64,000 nt of DNA from Cornus controversa (lineage: Eukaryota > Streptophyta > Magnoliopsida > Cornales > Cornaceae), in contig CM048847.1 in assembly GCA_026545225.1 (NCBI GenBank), positions 9,418,501 to 9,482,500 of the forward strand, written 5' to 3'. How positions within the stretch are numbered: position 1 is the stretch's first letter; each line of letters begins with the position of its first letter. The translations under genes and the position numbers were made by a program. This document shows, piece after piece, positions 57,601 to 64,000 of the stretch. The notes under the pieces were generated by a model that did no database searches, had not been told where the DNA came from, and was given only the letters and a program-made list of their open reading frames with translations.

Positions 57601-59236
57601 ATACATGGAAGACTACAACTTTGATCTTCAGTATCACCCGGGGAAAGCTAATGTGGTTGCCGATGCATTGAGCAGGAAATCACATGGTACTTTGGCTAGC
57701 ATTGCCAGTCGTGAATGGATGATGATGGAAGACATCTCAGAAATGGGATTGTGCTTCAGTGAGAGTGATGGACATGCCACTTTGTTCACACTCATAGCGC
57801 AACCAACTCTAGTGAGTAGGGTGGTTGAGGAGCAGAGGCATGACACAGAGTTAGAGAGCATTCGCACTCAGATTACAGGTAGCGAGGCAGTGGAGGATTG
57901 GGTTATCCATTCAGACGGAGGTCTGAGGTTCAGAGGCAGAATGGTTGTTCCATTGGCTTGTAGGGATGAGGTCCTGAGGGAGTTTCATAGCTCCAGACTT
58001 GCAGTACATCCCGGTGGTACCAAAATGTACCACAACCTTTGTAGACAGTATTGGTGGAAGGGCATGAAAAAGGACGTCGCACGGTTTGTGGCGAGGTGCC
58101 TCACTTGTCAACAAGTGAAGGCCGAGCATCAGAGACCGGCAGGTTTGTTACAGCCCTTACCGGTAGCTATGTGGAAATGGGAACACGTCACTATGGACTT
58201 TGTGACGGGGTTACCTAGGACGAGGAAGAGTCATGATGCAGTTTGGGTCATTGTGGATAGGTTGACCAAGGTGGCTCATTTCCTTCCTATTCGAGTGACA
58301 GATGATGTGGATACCCTTAGTCGGTTGTATATTGATCAGATTGTGAGACTGCACGGAGTGCCAGTTTCCATTGTGTCTGATAGAGATCCGAGATTCACAT
58401 CACGATTTTGGCAGAGTTTTCAGGCTACACTTGATACGGACCTCCATTTCAGTACGGCTTTCCATCCCCAGACAGATGGTCAGTCGGAGCGTACTATACA
58501 GATTTTGGAGGATATGCTTAGAGCATGTGCACTTGATTTTCGGGGTAGTTGGGAGGATCACCTTCCATTGGTGGAGTTTGCGTACAATAATAGCTACCAA
58601 GCTAGTATTGAGATGGCTCCATTTGAGGCCTTGTATGGTAGACCTTGTAGGTCACCAGTTTGTTGGACAGAGGTTGGTGAGACAGTGGCTTTGGGGCCAG
58701 ATATAGTCAGAGAGACTACAGAAAAGATTAAGATTATACGACAACGTTTGCTTACGGCTCAGAGTCGTCAGAAAAGCTATGCTGACAGAAGGCGGAGGCC
58801 TTTAGCATTTGAGGTGGGGGACCATGTCTTCTTGAAGGTCTCGCCACGACGGGGTTTGATGAGGTTTGGGCGTAGCGGAAAGCTAGCCCCACGGTTCATC
58901 GGTCCATTCGAGATATTGGATCGTGTGGGTGAGGTTGCATACCGCTTGGCATTGCCACCGCAATTGTCAAGTGTGCACAATACTTTCCATGTTTCGATGT
59001 TGAGAAAGTATGAGCCGGATCCTTCACATGTGTTAGATTGGACAGATCTTGAGGTGGAGGAGGATGTGTCTTACGAGGAGAGACCGGTACAAGTTTTGGA
59101 TGCTAGGGAGCAAGTGCTTCGAGGCAAGACGATTCCATTAGTTAAAGTCCTTTGGAGACATCACGGAGTCGAGGAGGCTACGTGGGAGCGAGAACAAGAA
59201 GTCCGCTCAAAATATCCCGAGTTGTTTTCTACTTGA
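54623..59236 (+). CDS. Element F Gag-Pol polyprotein with chromodomain (1537 aa)
   Basis: Makes all proteins for copying and inserting element F. Start ATG at 54623, about 245 bp after the primer site; related fragment 46101-46455 begins with the same MPPRRA. Domains: retrotransposon gag about residues 70-230; two CCHC zinc knuckles, C285-C288-H293-C298 and C317-C320-H325-C330; aspartic protease with D429-S-G-A; RT from about 615 to 800 with IDYRKLN and catalytic FVDD (D762, D763); RNase H with YCDAS (D909); integrase zinc finger H1122, H1129, C1159, C1162; catalytic triad D1192, D1253, E1289 (35 residues between the last two); [16 protein letters not shown] module; chromodomain about 1490-1537 with [11 protein letters not shown] and EEATWE. 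Gag and Pol are in one frame, as usual for plant chromoviruses. No stop or missing catalytic residue is seen, so it is probably active. Chromodomains of this group guide integration to heterochromatin; that role is inferred from the family. Confidence 0.97.
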   Translation: MPPRRARDIGADARQEPTDGTQFMRDMADTMRRMAREAREEEVQALPRVALSRQMVAMKEYVKFKPPTFDGARDPLMAESWIDQTHKLMVALAIDEDLKVGVAALHLQGEADRWWQFIGNVHNTETMDWETFKGLFFDKFFPASVKDRMRQEFIDLVQGDLDVMGYETKFTSLARFALEMVANEELKVKKFVKGLKTSIRKRVSILGLRTYSEVVDRALVAEEDDRDTQRLWDSRQQAKGTGTSSSGHGRKRNREGRSGSQGLQQTRPVPSLSLPTGSARSTVVCYHCQQSGHFRSECPQRQIVASVPVASVGERVCFHCKQSGHVRANCPQRQSTPSGMGTQQRAGQTATVQSGFKTLLPPHPAHSVQGSRVARGSTPASSQQSGLQGTGQQSRGCVFTLAPAEDVPGPSVVRGIFLVSSSWARVLIDSGASHSFISVAFACALGLRVSSLESPLSIDTPVGGRVTLDRVCRSCEIEVAGRRLVFDFVLLDMTTFDVILGMDWLSTFRATIDCLHRRVTVCTPEGDCFYFVGERDDFYVPSLLGSGVRNRVGYFLASLLAEEDEIVTSGGFPPVVREFVDVFPEDLTELPPMRDVVFSIDLAPGTAPISMAPYRMAPAELMELKDQLQELLDKGFVRPSTSPWGAPVLFAKKKDGSLRLCIDYRKLNQATIKNKYPLPRIDDLFDQLKGSTCFSKIDLRSGYYQLRVREEDIPKTAFRTRYGHYEFLVMPFGLTNAPAVFMDLMNRIFRVYLDRFVVVFVDDILVYSSSMEEHEIHLRTVLQTLREHRLYAKFEKCEFWLTEVKFLGHVVSEGGVSVDPSKIEAVMDWERPKSVFEIRSFLGLAGYYRRFVKDFSKLAAPMTKLTRKGVKFEWNEACEHSFMELKRRLTSAPILIIPECGLGYVIYCDASRDGLGCVLMQTEKVVAYGSRQLKIHEQNYPTHDLELAAVIFALKTWRHYLYGEKFEVFSDHKSLKYLFTQKDLNMRQRRWVEYMEDYNFDLQYHPGKANVVADALSRKSHGTLASIASREWMMMEDISEMGLCFSESDGHATLFTLIAQPTLVSRVVEEQRHDTELESIRTQITGSEAVEDWVIHSDGGLRFRGRMVVPLACRDEVLREFHSSRLAVHPGGTKMYHNLCRQYWWKGMKKDVARFVARCLTCQQVKAEHQRPAGLLQPLPVAMWKWEHVTMDFVTGLPRTRKSHDAVWVIVDRLTKVAHFLPIRVTDDVDTLSRLYIDQIVRLHGVPVSIVSDRDPRFTSRFWQSFQATLDTDLHFSTAFHPQTDGQSERTIQILEDMLRACALDFRGSWEDHLPLVEFAYNNSYQASIEMAPFEALYGRPCRSPVCWTEVGETVALGPDIVRETTEKIKIIRQRLLTAQSRQKSYADRRRRPLAFEVGDHVFLKVSPRRGLMRFGRSGKLAPRFIGPFEILDRVGEVAYRLALPPQLSSVHNTFHVSMLRKYEPDPSHVLDWTDLEVEEDVSYEERPVQVLDAREQVLRGKTIPLVKVLWRHHGVEEATWEREQEVRSKYPELFST

Positions 59237-59270
59237 GGTATGTTTCTAATTTCGGGGACGAAATTCCCTT

Positions 59271-59283
59271 AAGGGGGGGAGGT
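59271..59283 (+). other. Element F polypurine tract
   Basis: AAGGGGGGGAGGT directly before the 3' LTR at 59284; it primes plus-strand DNA synthesis. 34 bp after the Gag-Pol stop codon. Confidence 0.92.
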
Positions 59284-62115
59284 TGTAGAGACTGTGACCA
59301 ATTTTGGCCGGTTTTACATTTTTTGCATTATAATTGCCATAAATGCATTTTGAGTGGTGTTTAACATGTTTTGAGTGTGGGAAACATGTTTGGGAAGTGT
59401 TTTTAAGGTTTTGGGAAGTTTTCGGGAGAATTGGAGAAGTTTGACTTTTTGGTCAAACCGGGGCCCGGGATGTGACCTAAGTGGACCCGGGAGTCCGGAA
59501 AATTTTCGGAAATATTTATTTTTGGGAATGGCTTAGATGAAATGTTTAGAGAGTTAAGGAAGTGATTTCGAGACCGTAGGAGTTTTCGAAATCGAAAAAG
59601 GAGTTCGGGAAGGTGCGTTAAGTGGCCTAGGGGTATTTTGGTCTTTTCGTGACCTAGGGGCCTTAAATGGCCAAAATCTGCAGAGATATTTCATATCTCA
59701 CGGCTGCTTCTCTCTCTATATTGCTCCCACTTCTTCTCTCTTCCTTCTCTCTAGATTTTGGTGGTCTTCGGCTTGGATTCAAGGCTTGCCGAAGGAGGGA
59801 GATACGTAGGGGACGGCTAGGGCTTCCCTTTGAACCAAACAAAGTGGTGATTCGGCAAGGTAGACTCTGCTGGAAAATTGGTGAAGTGCTTGGAAGGCCT
59901 TCATTTTCGAGGTAGGGGTTCTTCTTCTCTTCTAATTGTCGATTCTAGGGTTTCGGGTGAAGAAGATAGGTGTAGGTTGTGTTTCACATGCTTTAGGATG
60001 GTGAGAGGTGTAGAAAGTTGTGTTTTCTTCTTCTCTAGAGTCCTATCTTTTCACAATTGTGTATATTGTGTTGGTGGTAGCATGTGGGTTTGAAGTATGT
60101 GAGTGTAAGAAATTGATACATAGGCATTATGTGCTCAATTTGGTGTATATGTGGAAAAATGTGTACCAAGTGTCATATATGTGATTATATGTGGGAATGT
60201 GGTTGTTGAATGCATGTTTAGTTCTATGTGATAAAATTATGCATTGAATGTAGCATGAGTAAAATATGCTAATTTTGAAGTTGTATGCATATGAGATGAT
60301 ATATGCATGTGCTATACATATATGTGCTATATGTGGTATGTGGTAATGGAAAATATGCTTATTACTTCTTTTTAGTATCAATGAGCATGAGTTGAGCATG
60401 AAAACAATATATCATGTGTTTATGCATTCATATTGCATATGTGGGAAGTTGCGGGAAAAATGACGCAAAAGAGGTACACGGGGCTTCGGAGTAGTCCAAC
60501 CGTGTTGTGAAAGGTGGTAAAATTATTCACTATGTATGGCCCTCGGAGTGGACCCACCATACTAAGGCTTAACGCCTAGGATCGGAGTATGTCCAATACT
60601 AATGACCTTTCGGAGTTGTCCCGGTCATAGGATGATTATCGGAGAATGTCCATGACTCGTGAGCCTCGGAGTTGCCCCCTCACTCTATGGCAATCCCATA
60701 TATTGCTATGGTAGAATGACCTTTCGGAGTTGTCCCGGTCATTGGATGTTATCGGAGTTGTCCAAGGTGACATGATCCTCGGAGCGGACCAATCATGTAG
60801 GGTATCGGATGAGGACCGAGAGAGAGAGAGCATTTACTCACTTTAATGCTTTTATATTTGAACATGTCGTACATGATTTGTGAAATATGCAATCCTCTTT
60901 AATTGCATTTGTTGATGTATTTGTGAGATTGTGGATGTGGCATGTAGTGTATTCATATGCATTCCATGTAGGTCGTGTCGGGTCGGCACTTAGAAGGGTT
61001 GGGAAACCTTTATTGAGCCGCAGTGGTGCTCACCCCTTTATTCTAAATATTTTACAGATAAAGCGCCGATGATGGATGGGACATGAGTGTCCAAGTGGAT
61101 TCTAGTAGTGGTTTTGCTATCTTTTGGATGTTGCACATTTTGTGGCTATCCATGCCGGCTTGTGGCATGTGACTTCCTTTTTAGTCGTGGTTGTATCTTG
61201 GACATATGTACTTTTGATGTATGTATTGGATTATAAACTTGTTGGGTGTGAAAAGACAACGGTTTAATTTATGTAATGCCCATGCGGCACTTGATTCATT
61301 TGATGATATTTCCCTTATGAATGAATGGTGTTTGTGAAAGAAAATGATTCATTTTGGTGTATGGATTCAATTATGGATGTGATCTTGAGAGTGAAATTGA
61401 TGTTGGAACCTTTCATTTATGTTATTAATCTTGTTTGAGGGGTTCTAGGATGATAGGATGTTGATTGGGCTTCAAATGAACCATGTATAGGGTTGTTGGA
61501 GGTCCCGGGTAGTGCATTTCGATCAATCGAAATGCCTATTTCGATCAATCGAAACCCCCATTTCGATTGATCGAAATGGTTGCGAGATTTTATGTATTTT
61601 CAGGCCTTATTTCGATCAATCGAAGTCCCAGTTTCGATTAATCGAAATAATGCAGGTCCAAGATACCGAGAGGGTGTTTGCTTCGATTGATGGGGTCAAA
61701 ATTTCGATTAATCGAGATGCATTTCGATTGATCGAAATTACTATTCACAGCTTTTTCCAAAACTTCATTTTGACGTAATTTCTTCGTTCTAGATCAGAAT
61801 TGAGCGTGGTTTTTTTTGAACTTGAGTATTTTTGGATTCTCTATCCAATGGTGTAAGTCTCAGTTCCATATTCCAATCACAGAAAGTTTTGAGGCTCAAA
61901 AGTGAGGGATTCTTAAAAGTGTGGGCGTGTAAATGTTCACTAAGGTGTGTGATTTGATGTAGGGCCCATGGGGGTTGGTTAAGATGGATTTGTGTGCATT
62001 CACATGCAAGAATTAGGTTAAGCTTCCGCGGGGAACAAGGGTAATGAGGGTCCATTGGGACTAATGGACGGGTTAACCTCCGGTTTCCCGGGAGTCGGGG
62101 GATCGGGGCGTTACA
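59284..62115 (+). repeat. Element F 3' LTR (2832 bp)
   Basis: Same length as the 5' LTR and offset by 7752 bp. It contains the same hairpin array (60476-60798) and palindrome cluster (61516-61738), with no change in any of the listed stems. Followed by AATCC. Confidence 0.95.
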
Positions 62116-62714
62116 AATCCAGTACGTGTCGCATGATACTTTGCATCTTGTTCGATGCATTGCAAGTTCGATGCATCGAAGTGTGTGGCTGAGTGTGTTT
62201 GTTGAAATGAAATTAGAGAATTATTTAGGGAAGAAACATGGGACCACGTGCGATGTCATAAGTAATTGTACGTACGCAATTATGATTCTACGTTGGTTTA
62301 GTGATTGAGGTGGTGTATTAGAAGTAAATGGACGATATCGCCCTTGTAATTACAAGTAAACTCCGGGATTGGTTCAAACTTCAAACGGGCGTAACTTCTT
62401 CGTTTTAGATCAGAACTGAGCGTAATTTTTCTTGAAATTGAGTATTTTTAGATGATCTTTCTAATGGACTAAGAATAAATCTGAAATCCCAAACATATAG
62501 GGAGTTAGGTACTGGAATTGGGCGGTTCATGAGCATGAACCGGGTGAGAGTTCCATTGTTCACATCCACTTTCTATATCGATCTTGGTATCAAAAAGTAG
62601 GAACGTGACAACATGGTATCATAGCATGGTACTATAGTGGGGATAATGGTCAGAGGTGATGGTTTATTACATAATCACCCTTGGTTTTCGAGTATTGGAA
62701 ATCGGGGAGTGACA
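62116..62714 (+). repeat. Solo LTR E, right part
   Basis: Begins with the second AATCC, continues the TTCGATGCAT palindrome block (62160-62180), then the GGGCGTAACTTCTTCGTTTTAG block near 62387, and ends GGGGAGTGACA at 62714. AATAT follows (62715-62719). Confidence 0.88.
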
Positions 62715-62719
62715 AATAT

Positions 62720-64000
62720 AATCCTCAAGTGACCCTCGTGCTCTTCTTCTGAAGACGAGTACACTAGGATGTCATCAACAAACACAACCACAAACTTGTC
62801 CAAGCAGGCATTGAACACTCTATGCATTAAATCCATGAATAGCCCGATCTCAAGTCTATCTTTGAGAAGCATCTCGAACCTTTAAGCTAATCAAACAAGT
62901 CATCTATCCTTGGCAAAGGATACATATTCTTAATTGTTGCCCGATTCAACTTTTGATAGTCAATGCAAAGCCGTAAGGACCCATCCTTCTTCTTAGCAAA
63001 AAGAACCGGAGCTCCCCAAGGTGAAGTACTAGGATGTACAAATCCCTTGTCTAGTAACTCTTGTAATTGATCATTTAGCTCTTTCAATTCAGCCGGTGCC
63101 ATTCGGTAAGGTGCCATTGAAATGGGCGTAGTACCTGGAGCAACTATGTCAAGTCCCCCGAAAATACATCCATAAACTCACACACTACACGAGGGAGCTC
63201 TCCAAATGTCTCCTCATCACCATCAACAAGTAAGCTTGCTAGGAAGTGCCCAAGCCCTTTCCGATCACTAGAACCGTACAAAAATGACAAGTAAAAGTTA
63301 TCTCGCTCTCCCACAAAACAAATGCTAACACCCTCCGGCGTATGTGAGGTCACTCTTCCCCTATAATAATCAATATTGGCTCTATAGGTCAATAGCCAAT
63401 CCATACCCAAGATCACATCAAAGCTAGACATATCGAGAAGGATAAAATCAAACACTAATCGATGTCCCGATATCTCGATCTCTCAAGATCGGCATACTCT
63501 ACTCAAAGTCACTCAACCACCAACTGGCGTATCAATGGATAAAATTGAGTCCAAAGATGACACCTCCAACCCCAAAGTGCAAGCAAATGCATATGAAATG
63601 AATGAATGTGATGCACCCGAGTCCACTAAAACCCTAGCCCATGAGCTAGATACAAGAAATATACCTCATACCACTGATGGTCCTGCCGAGGTCTCTGCTG
63701 GGACAAGAGTAAAGGCACGGCCCTATGCTTTCTGGCCCTGTTATCCTGCACCCTGATATCTAGACTGCTGACTGGGAACACTAGACGTAGCTCCTCTAGT
63801 TGGTGCCCGTGAACTCTGAATTGAAGGCACGGTCTGTGGTGGTGGTAATGCCCTGAAACCTGACTGTGAAGTAACAGGCTATGTAAGACGCTGCTGAGAA
63901 CTAATACCACCTTACGCACTCTTCTTCTGTGGACAATCCCAACTAATAAGCCCCATTTGATAACAATGGTAGCACTTTTTATCTGCCACAGAAAGGACTT
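62720..64000 (-). pseudogene. Element D: end of gag, protease and first half of RT (decayed), runs off the right edge
   Basis: From 64000 down on the minus strand: a zinc knuckle beginning CYHCYQMG with the His position changed near 63980; a Gln/Ser-rich linker; protease region with the D-S-G-type motif near 63640-63600 and [11 protein letters not shown] near 63395-63430; [14 protein letters not shown]; then RT with [34 protein letters not shown] and [25 protein letters not shown] near 62880-62835 is joined directly to FMDLMHRVF, so about 38 residues of RT, including the FGLTNAP block, are deleted. [14 protein letters not shown] follows, then HLR at the E insertion point; the frame continues at 49427. 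Confidence 0.88.

Larger units (their letters stand above)
51532..62115 (+). mobile_element. Element F: complete young Tekay/Del-type chromovirus (Ty3/gypsy)
   Basis: 10,584 bp, flanked by AATCC (51527-51531 and 62116-62120). Two 2832-bp LTRs differ at six places found by eye (51541/59293, 51837/59589, 53261/61013, 54099/61851, 54117/61869, 54276/62028), about 0.2%. Primer site, polypurine tract and an unbroken 1537-codon Gag-Pol are all present. Long LTRs and the C-terminal chromodomain place it in the Tekay/Del group. With a commonly used plant rate near 1.3e-8 per site per year, 0.2% would mean roughly 0.1 million years; the true rate here is unknown. Confidence 0.96.

Noticed and set aside
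54758..58980. Many minus-strand ORFs opposite the F Gag-Pol
   Set aside because: Shadows of a strongly coding plus-strand frame, with no independent motifs.
63626..63919. 97-codon minus-strand ORF near the right edge
   Set aside because: Out of frame with the D gag-protease reading that covers the same bases.

Overview
The window is repeat-dense nuclear DNA of a flowering plant, probably a eudicot; the species cannot be named from the sequence. It holds layers of nested LTR retrotransposons, mostly Ty3/gypsy chromoviruses of the Tekay/Del type with long (2.4-2.8 kb) LTRs, plus one Tat-type gypsy element, an Athila-like remnant, two decayed LINEs and a Cassandra TRIM with 5S rRNA-like sequence. 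The only recognised host gene is a broken polygalacturonase (GH28). There is no bacterial-type gene organisation, CRISPR array or operon. Letters A to M below are my own element labels.

Layout. (1) 1-21154: decayed plus-strand chromovirus A. It is split by Tat-type element B (1324-13185, minus strand, target duplication AGCGT). B carries a spliced open reading frame antisense to its own genes and an Athila-like remnant C (7862-10684). The 3' LTR of A (15906-21154) is split by LTR unit G (17368-20188, duplication AGTAT). (2) 21155-25080: truncated LTR H, an unassigned small ORF and a LINE fragment, all minus strand. (3) 25081-34560: AT-rich DNA with microsatellites and the polygalacturonase pseudogene, which is interrupted by solo LTR I (28496-31066, GTTTG) and followed by solo LTR J (31687-33205, GTATG). 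(4) 34560-42501: LINE K, plus strand, split by truncated chromovirus L (36488-39257). (5) 42502-47205: LTR copies M and M2, with the Cassandra element at 43615-44051 (CCATC), then a gag-PBS-LTR fragment. (6) 47206-64000: minus-strand chromovirus D, split by solo LTR E (49433-62714, AATAT), which is itself split by the complete element F (51532-62115, AATCC).

Element F is the one apparently functional unit. It has two 2832-bp LTRs with six differences found by eye, an initiator-Met-type primer site, a polypurine tract, and a 1537-codon uninterrupted Gag-Pol with two zinc knuckles, protease, reverse transcriptase, RNase H, integrase and a C-terminal chromodomain.

The most unusual signals are inside the LTRs. 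One is an array of short hairpins that share a loop core (CGGAGTTGTCC-like) but have different, internally complementary stems. The array persists in three LTRs, including a diverged one where new stems are still paired. Another is a module placed just before a conserved block in which clusters of short palindromes occur with a different palindrome sequence in each LTR subfamily. There are also two fold-back events: a perfect 33-bp inverted repeat at the promoter of LTR A, and a Cassandra element whose 5' LTR has been replaced by an inverted copy of its own 3' end.
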